Positions 37,975 through 48,132 of a stretch of 64,000 nucleotides of DNA are shown here, piece by piece; the stretch's first letter is position 1, and each line of letters opens with the position of its first letter. Origin of the DNA: Phycisphaerales bacterium (GTDB taxonomy: Bacteria > Planctomycetota > Phycisphaerae > Phycisphaerales > SM1A02); NCBI GenBank assembly GCA_029247205.1, contig JAQWLT010000022.1, positions 1-64,000 on the forward strand. The letters are read 5' to 3'. The notes under the pieces are model-generated. The model searched no databases. It worked only from the letters and a program-made list of their open reading frames with translations, and was not told where the DNA came from. The position numbers and the translations under genes are program-made.

Positions 37975-38678
37975 GTTGACTCTGCTCGGAAGTCTTCCTC
38001 AAGTCGGTACCCAACGCCACGAATGGTCTCAATCAGAACGCCAGCCTTGCCAAGTTTTCTACGCAGCGCCGTAATATGCACATCGATCGTTCGGCTCGAC
38101 ATGACAACATATTTCCCATGAGTCGCCTCAATAATCTGCTGTCGTGTGCGGACAAATCCTGGTCTCGATGCCAAGTACTTCAAAATTTGATACTCGCCTG
38201 CGGTTACTTTAATCGGCGAGCCTTCAACACGAACCTCAAAACGGTCGGCATCGATCTGAATCATCCCACCATTTGGCGAGGTTGCTCGTGCCTGAAAATC
38301 TGCTCCTCTCCGAAGAACGCTACGAACGCGGGCAACCAGAACGCCCGCCGAAAATGGCTTGACAATGTAATCGTCTGCGCCAAGTTCAAGTCCGCAGACG
38401 ATGTCGGTCTCCTCACCACATGCCGTCAGCATGATGATTGGAATCTGCCGGGTGCGAGGCTCCCACTTCATGCGCCGGCACACTTCAAAACCATCTATGC
38501 CAGGCAACATGAGGTCCAAGAGCACAAGATCTACATCACATTTTTCGAGATGCCCAATCGCCGCCTCGCCAGTACTCACAAGTGTGCTTGAAAAACCAGC
38601 ACGCTCAAGATGCAAAAGAATGAGTTCAGCGATCTCCTGCTCGTCTTCTACAACGAGAATAGATTTGTCAGTCGCCAT
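37971..38678 (-). CDS. phoB: PhoB-like OmpR-family response regulator
   Basis: Receiver domain (VVEDEQEIAELI, LLDLMLPGIDGFEVCR) and winged helix; adjacent to phoR. Confidence 0.9.
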   Translation of the reverse strand: MATDKSILVVEDEQEIAELILLHLERAGFSSTLVSTGEAAIGHLEKCDVDLVLLDLMLPGIDGFEVCRRMKWEPRTRQIPIIMLTACGEETDIVCGLELGADDYIVKPFSAGVLVARVRSVLRRGADFQARATSPNGGMIQIDADRFEVRVEGSPIKVTAGEYQILKYLASRPGFVRTRQQIIEATHGKYVVMSSRTIDVHITALRRKLGKAGVLIETIRGVGYRLEEDFRAEST

Positions 38679-38763
38679 TGCAATCTCCTCGCTCTCGCCT
38701 ATACGAGAGGGCTCCGCTTGCCTGCATCGCCCCTTTCGGCGGGGTCGCCGTGGTCAAACCGGA

Positions 38764-38837
38764 AGGCCGAGGTGGGATTCGAACCCACGAATGCCGGATT
38801 TGCAATCCGGTCCCTTAGTCCACTTGGGCACTCGGCC
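38764..38837 (-). tRNA. tRNA-Cys (anticodon GCA)
   Basis: Reverse complement GGCCGAGTGCCCAAGTGGACTAAGGGACCGGATTGCAAATCCGG..GGTTCGAATCCCACCTCGGCCT; U73 discriminator. Confidence 0.96.
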
Positions 38838-38920
38838 GAGCGAGTGAGGCAGGATACATCCAGCCTGCGATCGAGGCAAAGGAAAGGCGTGAACTTGTCA
38901 GGGCGGATACGCTCAAGGGC

Positions 38921-39706
38921 ATGTTGACCGCCATTCTGATCTCCAGCACCGTACTGCTCGCCTCGGAACCAGCCCCAGTGGTACCAGGTGGGTCCATACT
39001 GACCAAGGTGGAGGGCGTCATGGTGCGTCCCCGGCCCACAGATCCGTGGCACTTCCGCATCACGGGCAAAGCAGCCGATCCGCAAGGACGCCACCGGGAC
39101 TTCGTGCTCATGCCAAACCGTGTACTCGAAGACATGGAGCGGGCCCAGGCAGACACAATTCAACAAGTCACATTCACTCTCTCTGGCAATGTGACTCTCT
39201 TTGAGGATCGTAATTGGATCATGCCGCGGCACGCCGAGGTTCACACGGGCCATGCACCCCGCGAAGAGCCTACGCACATACCGGCTGATCCGAGTGAGGA
39301 CATGCGAGATGGCGCATCAGATGGCGACAGCATCGCCGACATCGTGGCTGACTTGCAGTCGTCCATCAAAACACTTCCACGCACGCTTGACGCCGGCGCA
39401 GCTGAGGCGAGCGATATCACCGAGGAACCCGATGGAATGCTCATCCTCTCTCGTCGTGGACGACTCCTTCGCGGTCGCCATGGAGCATGGGTGTTCATCT
39501 TCGATGCCGACGCTTGGGGAGGGAACGATGCACCAGCAGTACTACTGCCGTCGGCCACGCTGCAGACACTTATCCAAACAGGCCGGAAGGGCGACTACCG
39601 AGACCCTGTTCATCTCAGTGGTTCAATGACAACGTATCGTGGAAGACGTTTCCTCCTGCCGACAGCTATGACGGAACTTCGCGAGCGGGCGAATCTGAGT
39701 CGATGA
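38921..39706 (+). CDS. Hypothetical exported protein
   Basis: Signal-like N-terminus MLTAILISSTVLLASEPAP; uninterrupted ORF between tRNA-Cys and the cyclase gene. Confidence 0.65.
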   Translation: MLTAILISSTVLLASEPAPVVPGGSILTKVEGVMVRPRPTDPWHFRITGKAADPQGRHRDFVLMPNRVLEDMERAQADTIQQVTFTLSGNVTLFEDRNWIMPRHAEVHTGHAPREEPTHIPADPSEDMRDGASDGDSIADIVADLQSSIKTLPRTLDAGAAEASDITEEPDGMLILSRRGRLLRGRHGAWVFIFDADAWGGNDAPAVLLPSATLQTLIQTGRKGDYRDPVHLSGSMTTYRGRRFLLPTAMTELRERANLSR

Positions 39707-39746
39707 GCCAAGCCAGCCACCCCGCCAACCAAACGGAACAAAGGTA

Positions 39747-40616
39747 ATGCCAGACCCCGCGATGGCAGCCATTTTGCTCGTCGAGGCTGCCGCCGGCATT
39801 GCTCGATCTATCGGTGCACGGTCCATCGTCATTTCGGTTGATGCCCTGCCAGAAGGATGTGAAGCACCGGAAGGAACACTACTGGTCACGCGACGGCCCC
39901 ATGACGACCGAAGAGCTGAGTCTCTCGGTCTTACCAAAGACTGCTTGTTGGACGTTCCTGAAGTTGAGCTTGACCGAATGGGTCAGGTGAAACTTGCCGC
40001 ACTTGTTGGTGTGTCGAGACGGAAGCTTGATCTTGCTGACACAGTTGTATTCTTGACTGGACCGTATCGTGGCCTAGTCGACAGCATGGTGATCTTGCAT
40101 CTCGGCGGTGAGTATGAACTCCTGCATGCCACCGGCCAACCAACAATTGCTGAGCATATCAAACGAACAGTTTTTCAACGAGCGCTTGATCTCGCGCTCT
40201 CACTTGGCGCACATGGGCGTGAGGGACGGCGCATTGGCGTTCTCATGGTGGTCGGCGACACCAGCGAAGTACTCACGCGATCTGAGCAAATGATTCTCAA
40301 TCCATTCCAGGGCTATCCGGAAAAGAGTCGCAATATTCTCGACCAGCGAATGACAGAAACAATTCGTGAATACGCCCAACTCGACGGCGCAATTTTAGTT
40401 CGGGGTAATGGCGTCATCGAGTCGGCCGGAACACGACTCATCGCCTCATCACGGCACAGCGTTGAAGCTGGATTGGGGGCCCGCCATGCAGCAGCTGCGG
40501 GTATCACCGACGCCACCCGATCCGTCGCCTTGACGGTCAGTGAGAGTGATGGCACCGTTCGCATCTGGCGTGCTGGAAAAATGGTGGCTTCACTTGAACC
40601 AGGAAGTCGCAGTTGA
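39747..40616 (+). CDS. Diadenylate cyclase (DacZ-like: N-terminal pyruvate-kinase-C-like domain + DAC/DisA_N domain)
   Basis: C-terminal LDGAILVRGNGVIESAGTRL..HSVEAGLGARHAAAAGIT DAC motif. Confidence 0.82.
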   Translation: MPDPAMAAILLVEAAAGIARSIGARSIVISVDALPEGCEAPEGTLLVTRRPHDDRRAESLGLTKDCLLDVPEVELDRMGQVKLAALVGVSRRKLDLADTVVFLTGPYRGLVDSMVILHLGGEYELLHATGQPTIAEHIKRTVFQRALDLALSLGAHGREGRRIGVLMVVGDTSEVLTRSEQMILNPFQGYPEKSRNILDQRMTETIREYAQLDGAILVRGNGVIESAGTRLIASSRHSVEAGLGARHAAAAGITDATRSVALTVSESDGTVRIWRAGKMVASLEPGSRS

Positions 40617-40643
40617 ACGGTTCACTGGTGTAGAATACTCAGC

Positions 40644-41108
40644 ATGAGTTACCCCACCGCAACGATTGAAACGACTGCTGGAACATTGACCCTTGAACTC
40701 TGGGATGATGTTGCGCCAAAGCATGTTGAGAACTTCCAAAAACTAGCCCGCGACGGCTTCTATGACGGCGTGAGTTTCCACCGAATCATCAAGAACTTCA
40801 TGATCCAGGGTGGCTGCCCGGATGGCACTGGCTCAGGAGGGCCTGGCTGGACGATCGACGCAGAATTCAATGACCGCGAGCATCACGAAGGTGTGTTGTC
40901 AATGGCTCGCACCGCCGACCCGAACTCAGCCGGCAGCCAGTTTTTCATCTGCCTTGGACGCGATCACTGCCAACACCTCGATGGCTCATATACCGCCTTT
41001 GGCAAAATCACAGATGGCATCGATGTCGTCCGCACAATCGGCTCCGTTGAAACAGATCATGCCGATGCCCCCGAAGAACCGGTCGGCATGCTGACTGTCA
41101 CTGTTTGA
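40644..41108 (+). CDS. Cyclophilin-type peptidyl-prolyl isomerase
   Basis: FHRIIKNFMIQGGCPDGTGSGGPGW, SMARTADPNSAGSQFFICL. Confidence 0.96.
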   Translation: MSYPTATIETTAGTLTLELWDDVAPKHVENFQKLARDGFYDGVSFHRIIKNFMIQGGCPDGTGSGGPGWTIDAEFNDREHHEGVLSMARTADPNSAGSQFFICLGRDHCQHLDGSYTAFGKITDGIDVVRTIGSVETDHADAPEEPVGMLTVTV

Positions 41109-41147
41109 TCGGTGCGTCCAGGCCAGGCCTGAGGTCTTATACAGAAC

Positions 41148-42668
41148 CTATCTCAGTCGCTCGACGAGTCTCGCACGCACGCCTGCGGCATCAGCTGCTC
41201 CGCCGCTGGCTTTCATCACATGACCAATGATGCGACCCGCAGCAGCATCCTTGCCCGCGGCAAAGTCTTCACCCGCCTGCGGCTGAGCGGACAGTGCTTC
41301 ATCAATCCAGCCATCTAGTGCACCTGTGTCGCTGACCTGCAACAGGTTATTCGCCTCGGCAAGTTCACAGGCTGACTGATCTGACGTGCACATCGCCTCG
41401 AAAATAGTGGTGGCAGCCGATGAACCAACATCACCCGATGCACGCAACTCAATCAATCCACCCAGTTGCTCTGGGCTCACGCCGCAAGCATGAGCCTCAT
41501 CGCCGTTCGCTCCCGCAATTCGAGCAGCCGCATTGAGTGTCCACTTTGCTGCTTCCTGCGCCGCGGCCGCCTCATCTATTTTGCTGCCCGCTGCAGCCGC
41601 ACAAGCGCAGGCATCGAACCAGATCGCAGTTTCAGGACTCTCGGTTAGTGCGGCGGCGTCCTTGGACGACAAGCCCCATGCATCTTCGTAGCGTGCTCGC
41701 CGCTGCATTGGCAACTCTGGAAGCTTCGCCCGCACGCGATCTCGCCACGCGTCATCAACCTGAAGCGGAACGAGATCCGGCTCGGGGAAGTAGCGATAGT
41801 CGTGCGCGTCTTCCTTGCTTCGCTGCAAGATGGTCACACACTTTTCGTCATCCCATCCTCGTGTCGACTTGGCTCCAGGGCCCATCTCGATGCCATCTTC
41901 GAGCCACTGTTTGACCTGCCGATCAGCCTCGTGCTCAATAGCACCGTGCACTGCACGGAAAGAATTCAGGTTCTTAATTTCAGCAATTGGCGTGCGGGCC
42001 TCACTGCCATCTTCGAACGTGAGCACCATGTTGATGTTTGGCTCAAACCGCATATGTCCACGCTGCATAATGCCCTCGGTCACACCAAGCGCCCGGCAAA
42101 TAGAACGCAACTCGCGGCCAAATGTCACAGCGTCATCAGCACATGTAATGTCGGGCTCGGTCACAATTTCCAAAAGCGGTGTTCCAGATCGGTTGTAGTC
42201 GATGATCGATCCGTCGCAACGCTGTCCACCCGGCAAGTCGTGGCTTGACTTACCGGTGTCCTCTTCAAGATGCGCTCGTGTAATACGGATTGGCCCGGTT
42301 CCGCCAGCGGCGAGTGGTATTTCCATACAACCCTCGGCGCACAGCGGGTGTTCATACTGACTAATTTGATAGCCCTTGGGTAAGTCTGGATAGAAGTAAT
42401 TCTTACGATCCCAACTGCATTGATCTGGAATCCTGCACCCGATTGCCATGCCAACAAGCATGGACATCTCGATGGCATCGTGATTCATGGTCGGCAACGC
42501 GCCTGGTAAACCGAGCGAAACAGGATCGCAAAGCGAATTTGGCGGCGAGTCGTAGAAGTCGGGGTGAGCAACATTGGGTGCCCGCGAGAACATCTTGGTC
42601 CGCGTCGCAAGTTCAACATGAACTTCCATTCCAACAATCAATCGTGTATGTGAGATCGCACTTTTCAT
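41148..42668 (-). CDS. gatB: Asp-tRNA(Asn)/Glu-tRNA(Gln) amidotransferase subunit B
   Basis: GMEVHVELATRTKMFSRAPN, LGLPGALPTMN, FYPDLPKGYQISQYEHPL, DYNRSGTPLLEIVTEPDI. Confidence 0.97.
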   Translation of the reverse strand: MKSAISHTRLIVGMEVHVELATRTKMFSRAPNVAHPDFYDSPPNSLCDPVSLGLPGALPTMNHDAIEMSMLVGMAIGCRIPDQCSWDRKNYFYPDLPKGYQISQYEHPLCAEGCMEIPLAAGGTGPIRITRAHLEEDTGKSSHDLPGGQRCDGSIIDYNRSGTPLLEIVTEPDITCADDAVTFGRELRSICRALGVTEGIMQRGHMRFEPNINMVLTFEDGSEARTPIAEIKNLNSFRAVHGAIEHEADRQVKQWLEDGIEMGPGAKSTRGWDDEKCVTILQRSKEDAHDYRYFPEPDLVPLQVDDAWRDRVRAKLPELPMQRRARYEDAWGLSSKDAAALTESPETAIWFDACACAAAAGSKIDEAAAAQEAAKWTLNAAARIAGANGDEAHACGVSPEQLGGLIELRASGDVGSSAATTIFEAMCTSDQSACELAEANNLLQVSDTGALDGWIDEALSAQPQAGEDFAAGKDAAAGRIIGHVMKASGGAADAAGVRARLVERLR

Positions 42669-42671
42669 CAA

Positions 42672-43883
42672 TCAAGCTCCGCTTCGAACTCGTAGATTAT
42701 CAAGCACATTCATGAAGTTAATATAGGCATCGTAAGGGCTGTCATATGGACTGAAGTACTTGTGCACATCACCATCGGCCCAGTACTTGGTGCACATGTA
42801 ATAGAGATGGTCTGACGTCGTTAACTTTCGCCAGTCTTCAAGAATATATTCGTCGCCTGCTACATGAGCTTCGCGGACCGGACCCTCTAGACGGTACAAC
42901 TCAGCTGCCGCGTTGTCTTGCATGGCGTTGCCAAGCCATGCGCTGAGATCCCGCTCTGAGTCTGCCCAAGACACTGGATCTGGCGCTTTGTATACACCAA
43001 CTGGGTCGTATCGCTCAATTGCTTCTCGTACAGTCACAAAGTCATTTTGGCCCGGATTGACTTCAAATAAAGCTGCTGGCAAAGCGTCGAGAAAGTCAAA
43101 GATGCCACTGTCCGCCCATTGGTGCTCACCAAATGTTTCATAGTCCATAAAGAGGTTGCAAAGATGGCCGTCGCCATTGATCTGGTCGACCCATTTGGCA
43201 AAGCGACTAGCATCAAGCGGCCATTCAGACCAGTTGCGATCAGAAAAACGGAACGCAATGTCGTCGCTTAATCGATAGTTCTTGAGCAACAGACGAAGCG
43301 GCGCTGAGGGTAGGTATTCACCACATCCTGAAGGCACATAGGGGTACGCAGGCGATCGATCGCCAAGTAGTCTGTCAACACCCTCCGTCAGCATGCCCTT
43401 AAACCGCTTGGTGCCGACGACCAACTCGCTAATGCGATCAGAATAAATGAGTTCGGTATTACGGAACACAACTGGTTCAATACCAAAGAGATCACGCATG
43501 AGCGAGACATGGTTCTCTACCTGCGATGCGAATTCAGCGGGAGCGTACAACGCCGTCAGCGAATGATGACTGGTTTCGGCAAGAAAATCAGCGCACCCGG
43601 TCGCAGCACACTGCTGGAGCAAATCAAGCACATCTGGCGCCCAACTCTTCATTTGCTCGATGGCGGTACCAGAGATAGAAAAACTGACTTTGAATCGACC
43701 TTCATGCCGCTTCATCAGATCGAGCATCAATGCGGTCGCTGGCCGGTAACACTTGCCAGCCACCTTTTCCATGATCGCCTGATTTGACTCACTATCAAAA
43801 TAAAACGGATCGCTTTGGAAAACGGAATAACGGCGAAGACGAAAGGGTTGGTGGATTTGAAAGTAAAAACAGACAGATGCCAT
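42672..43883 (-). CDS. Glycoside hydrolase family 57 protein
   Basis: VCFYFQIHQPFRLRRYSVF; FLAETSHHSLTALY; FRNTELIYSDRI; FMDYETFGEHQW. Confidence 0.92.
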   Translation of the reverse strand: MASVCFYFQIHQPFRLRRYSVFQSDPFYFDSESNQAIMEKVAGKCYRPATALMLDLMKRHEGRFKVSFSISGTAIEQMKSWAPDVLDLLQQCAATGCADFLAETSHHSLTALYAPAEFASQVENHVSLMRDLFGIEPVVFRNTELIYSDRISELVVGTKRFKGMLTEGVDRLLGDRSPAYPYVPSGCGEYLPSAPLRLLLKNYRLSDDIAFRFSDRNWSEWPLDASRFAKWVDQINGDGHLCNLFMDYETFGEHQWADSGIFDFLDALPAALFEVNPGQNDFVTVREAIERYDPVGVYKAPDPVSWADSERDLSAWLGNAMQDNAAAELYRLEGPVREAHVAGDEYILEDWRKLTTSDHLYYMCTKYWADGDVHKYFSPYDSPYDAYINFMNVLDNLRVRSGA

Positions 43884-43940
43884 GAGGCGAGCAGATTAGC
43901 AGGACTGCGTGCATTGGCTGGACTGAGTAGGCTTCACATC

Positions 43941-44474
43941 ATGGACAAACTTGAACTTGCCGCACGGATTGCTGAGACCGCTGTGCTTCGGGGCCAATTT
44001 ACCCTTCGAAGCGGCCGCACAAGCACTTGGTACATCGATAAATATCGTTTCTCAACCAAGCCTGATATTCTTCGATCGCTTGGTGGCATGATCGCCGCGA
44101 GCATTCCAGAAGGCACCACTTTGCTGGCCGGCGCAGAACTTGGTGGCATTCCACTGGTGACCACGGCCGCGATGGCCGCTGACCTTCCCTGCCTCTTTGT
44201 GAGAAATCAAAAGAAAGACTATGGAACGGCGCAACGATTTGAGGGTGCTGTAGAAGCAAGCGATCACGTTGTTTTGGTTGAGGATGTTGCAACAACGGGT
44301 GGACAAGTACTGGAGGCGGCAGTCGACATCGCCGAGACGGGCGCCACAGTCAGTACGATCGTTGCTGTAGTCGATCGCATGCAGGGTGCGCGTGAACGGA
44401 TCGAAGAGGCCGGCTACGCATTCCTTCCGCTCTTTACGGTTAAGGACTTGGGGATCGATCCTTCGCAGCCATAA
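43941..44474 (+). CDS. pyrE: Orotate phosphoribosyltransferase
   Basis: GQFTLRSGRTSTWYIDKYRF, LAGAELGGIPLVTTAAM, VVLVEDVATTGGQVLEA PRPP motif; ATG at 43941. Confidence 0.93.
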   Translation: MDKLELAARIAETAVLRGQFTLRSGRTSTWYIDKYRFSTKPDILRSLGGMIAASIPEGTTLLAGAELGGIPLVTTAAMAADLPCLFVRNQKKDYGTAQRFEGAVEASDHVVLVEDVATTGGQVLEAAVDIAETGATVSTIVAVVDRMQGARERIEEAGYAFLPLFTVKDLGIDPSQP

Positions 44475-45372
44475 CTACTGCCGCCGCTCGTAAGCGTCTT
44501 CCCAGTCCTCGGCCAGTGACGAGGGTAAGTGGGAGCATCACGACAAAGGTGGCAGCGCGAACCAGTAAGTCTGCGAGCACACCAAGCACCAGGGCGTCGG
44601 GAATAAACTGCAACTGAGCGTTCATCCAACCGACGGCCCACTCGCGCAAGCCTGGCGCTCCGCCGACAAATGGGACACTCGAAGCAATCGATGCGGTGCC
44701 GGAAATCGCCGCGGACATACCTCCATCAAGCGTTGCGCCCAATAAGTGAAAGGCCGCCACATAACGAATGGCGGACACGCCCAGATCAATCCAACACGAC
44801 GCTGCCGCAAGTGCCGGCAATCTCGCCGCAGTTGGTAGCGACAAAAGAAGAAATCCCACCAGCACACTGAGCCACGCTGCGATGATCAATCCGGTGCCGC
44901 CACCACCAAGTATCCACGCCAATGCCAGCAACACGACTCCCGCAAACAGTCCGAGCAATCGAACCGATACAATTGCCACACCTGCCCGCATAGGCTGAAT
45001 TCCGTGCACTACTCTGTGGTATCCAATCCTGCCAATAGCACCAGGCCAAAGCGGCAACATGTTAAGCAGCGTCGAAAATACGACAAGCGTAGACATCTCA
45101 CCAAGCCGCACTCGCACGCCAGAAGTGCGAGCAAGCATTAACACTTGTGAAACCGCCGAAACTGGAACAGACGCGAGTACCCCCGCAAACAACAACAAGA
45201 GCCACCATGGATTTGGGTGTGTGAGCGCTGCCCAAGCATGGGCGACCTCGCCTGACTTAGAAACGATCAACCAGATGGCTCCAGCGAGGAGCAACATGGC
45301 AATGACCGAGCCTACAATTTTCCAGCGATGCCACTTCCTCCCCGAAAGTGATGTGTCAAGGCTTCGATTCAC
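44440..45372 (-). CDS. UPF0104/LPG-synthase-TM-like membrane protein
   Basis: Multi-TM; LNMLPLWPGAIGRIGYHRVVHGI and PFVGGAPGLREWAVGWM; GTG 45372 likely start. Confidence 0.65.
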   Translation of the reverse strand: MNRSLDTSLSGRKWHRWKIVGSVIAMLLLAGAIWLIVSKSGEVAHAWAALTHPNPWWLLLLFAGVLASVPVSAVSQVLMLARTSGVRVRLGEMSTLVVFSTLLNMLPLWPGAIGRIGYHRVVHGIQPMRAGVAIVSVRLLGLFAGVVLLALAWILGGGGTGLIIAAWLSVLVGFLLLSLPTAARLPALAAASCWIDLGVSAIRYVAAFHLLGATLDGGMSAAISGTASIASSVPFVGGAPGLREWAVGWMNAQLQFIPDALVLGVLADLLVRAATFVVMLPLTLVTGRGLGRRLRAAAVVMAAKDRSPSP

Positions 45373-47863
45373 TGGCCGTTCCGAAATCTTTCTCGGCAGC
45401 GAATTGGGACCTCGCCTCAAACCACTCTGCCAGTTGACGCACCGTACTGGCATCTGATGCGAGTCCAGCTGCTACAGCTGGTTCAGCAATCGCCTGAGCT
45501 GGATCGGGAAATCGTTCAGCAACTCGCATCAAAGCCACACGCTTCACCATGGGATCAGTACTTCGCTCTGCAATATTCCAGAGTGAACGAAGACGATCGC
45601 TGTATGGAATCGTTGACAAGAGCCACGACTGCGATATCTGCCCAAGTCGCGGCCACGCCTCAACAAGCGCGGCTGTTATTTCATTGGTTCGGTCTGCCAA
45701 CAACGGAAAGCTGCCCTCGGGGGAATCTTGTTCAAACACGACATTTGCCAGAAGAGCCATCGAAAGTGCGTCGTCGGACGAATGGCCAGACCGAATACGT
45801 CCGAGCATCTCGTTAATCCATATATCAGATACACGTTGTCCATCAATCCGAATCTCTTTGGTCTCATACTCTCCGCCAAAGGCTCCTGGAATCACCGCCG
45901 CTTTCTTTGAAACCGCGCCAGTGTAAAATTGGGGATTCAACACGGCATCAACGTTGATCGTCGATCCAAGAAGAGGCCGTGTGTTGAGCTCTGCACCAAC
46001 CCATGTATTGCGAAGGTCGATCATGATCGTGTGCTCACCGTGTGGTGGAAGCTGCAGCAATTGACCAATGTCCACAAAGATTGGTGGTCCCGGCTGGGGG
46101 TTGTCGTGGGGCCTGTCCAAATCTGCCTGCAGAATCATGAGATCAAGAATGGGTCCCCGGGCTGAAATCGAGAGCGGTTCTGCCAAGTGATTGAGAACTG
46201 TGATCTCAATAATCACTGGTCCAAATACAGGAACCGACTCTTCGGGGCTGTTTAGCTTTAGTGTCACTGCAAGCGATGGGCTCTCGGGCAATCGATTGAA
46301 TACCTCTGGTAGCGAGTCAATGACCGCGGTCACTGCGATGGCCGTGGAGCCCATTGGAAGTGCTACGCCGAGCAGTTTAGAAAGCCGGTGTCCCGCCAAG
46401 ATGCCCATGACCGTTCCTGGTGAACGCTGCCACGCCTCCAAAAGCACCGTCGCCGACTCGCGGCGAAGCCCTCGCTCTTGCAGCAACGCTGCAAGCACAA
46501 GAGACGCAACCGTAGACTCCTTGGTAAGTGGTTTCAATGCTGTTTCGGCCGCACTTGTATCTGTCCAACTCAATTTCACGGCGTCATAGATGGCTTGCGA
46601 TGCAGTGTCGAGCGGTTGAATTTGCTCGATGCGGTTCGCCATATCTTCAATAGATCCCTGTGATCCATTCATCGTAATCAGCAGCCAGAGTGCTCGGCGT
46701 AGGGTCCCAACACGAATCGACGGCTTTGCATCTGCCGCGGCGCGAAGACCATCAACATGATTGGCCGTTCGAATCATCTCGCCAATCGCATCAGTGAGTT
46801 CCATTGGATCTGTCGCATCTCCCGCCATCAAGACCGTGATCGCAGCAAGTTTGGGCGGTGCTGGAGCAACCAGGCTCGCAACCTCTAGTGGTGACAAGCG
46901 CTCCTCTTCGTCTGAACTAGCGGTTGCATTCTGAAAAAACCGGTTCATTTGAAGTTGGCGGGCCTTGAGCACCTGCTTGGCGTCATCGGTTCTCTGAGAG
47001 GCCCATAGTGCAATGGCGAGGTCAGCGTCTAAATCGCCACCCGGGTCGACTTGGTTGGCTGCCGCCAAATTGCGGGCTAATTCGAGCATCCGAGATGCAG
47101 CCGAATACGCGCCCATATCGAGTAAGTACAAGCCCAGTTCAACCGCTGTGACGCTATCGGCTGGGTTTGATCTATACAACTGGAGAAGCAACTCCGTCCA
47201 TCCAACTGGGTCGGTGAACTCCAACTCATACTGCACGCCTGCCAGCAAGGCCATCGCCTCATAGTTTGCTGAATTCAGTTCCACCGCCCGATCCAGCCAG
47301 TAAAGAAAGCGCTCTTTATCGCCGGCTCGACGTTCAAGCATCGCCAGTCGAACACATAGCGCAGATGCGACGGTTGGACCGACGACGCCGAGATTCGGTT
47401 CTGAAACAAGTGTCTCAATCATTGCCGCCTTGGCGTCAACGGTTGGAGATCGTTCAAGGGAGAGCCAGAGTCGCTCGAATCGAATCGCTGTGTCGTCTGG
47501 CGCCAATCGAACCAGAGCTGGAAGTACTTGTTCAATGAGATCGTCGCGTTCGGTCAAAATGGCCGCATCAAGCAGCATCGACCATGCCATGATGGAATCG
47601 GGATTCAGAGTGGTGGCATCAATGAGAAACTCGGTGCCCGAGGCCAAACCTTCAATCGACAGCGGGTCAGATCCAAACAAAACTCGTGCGTACCGCGTCA
47701 TCGTGGCAGCAAGACGATTCCGCATGGCTTGGCTCTCGCCTTGCAACTGAATTTCTTTCGATGCGGCTACAGAGACATCACCAGCGGCCTCATCGGTGGT
47801 GAGACACCAGACAGGGCACAAGTAAAGTGCCAGCGAAATGAGGGTGGGGGCGAGTCGGGGCAT
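45356..47863 (-). CDS. Large exported TPR-like hypothetical protein
   Basis: Signal peptide MPRLAPTLISLALYLCPVWCL; helical repeats; later Ig-like FGPVIIEITVLNHLAEPLSISARGP segment. Confidence 0.75.
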   Translation of the reverse strand: MPRLAPTLISLALYLCPVWCLTTDEAAGDVSVAASKEIQLQGESQAMRNRLAATMTRYARVLFGSDPLSIEGLASGTEFLIDATTLNPDSIMAWSMLLDAAILTERDDLIEQVLPALVRLAPDDTAIRFERLWLSLERSPTVDAKAAMIETLVSEPNLGVVGPTVASALCVRLAMLERRAGDKERFLYWLDRAVELNSANYEAMALLAGVQYELEFTDPVGWTELLLQLYRSNPADSVTAVELGLYLLDMGAYSAASRMLELARNLAAANQVDPGGDLDADLAIALWASQRTDDAKQVLKARQLQMNRFFQNATASSDEEERLSPLEVASLVAPAPPKLAAITVLMAGDATDPMELTDAIGEMIRTANHVDGLRAAADAKPSIRVGTLRRALWLLITMNGSQGSIEDMANRIEQIQPLDTASQAIYDAVKLSWTDTSAAETALKPLTKESTVASLVLAALLQERGLRRESATVLLEAWQRSPGTVMGILAGHRLSKLLGVALPMGSTAIAVTAVIDSLPEVFNRLPESPSLAVTLKLNSPEESVPVFGPVIIEITVLNHLAEPLSISARGPILDLMILQADLDRPHDNPQPGPPIFVDIGQLLQLPPHGEHTIMIDLRNTWVGAELNTRPLLGSTINVDAVLNPQFYTGAVSKKAAVIPGAFGGEYETKEIRIDGQRVSDIWINEMLGRIRSGHSSDDALSMALLANVVFEQDSPEGSFPLLADRTNEITAALVEAWPRLGQISQSWLLSTIPYSDRLRSLWNIAERSTDPMVKRVALMRVAERFPDPAQAIAEPAVAAGLASDASTVRQLAEWFEARSQFAAEKDFGTASESKP

Positions 47864-48132
47864 TGGCAATCGGGGAAACAAACCGCGGTACCGAGCCTCG
47901 GAACCGCTAAGCGTGGCACCTCCTGATGGGGGTGGCTGTAACGCAGATGTGATGGTATGCGGGCTCAGAAGGGGACGCCACCTCATGTAGAGGTATTGGT
48001 ACGGCTGTCTGCTCGATAGATGGGTGGTACCATCGGTCACTTTCATCCAGTATGTCGATCGAGCCTGCACTCGCTGGGCCACGGGGCATACAGCCGGCGA
48101 CCTCGTTTGGGGGTCAGGAATGTCTATACATC

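Noticed and set aside
41148-42668. gatB without adjacent gatA/gatC
   Set aside because: Scattered gat genes are common in bacteria; not unusual.
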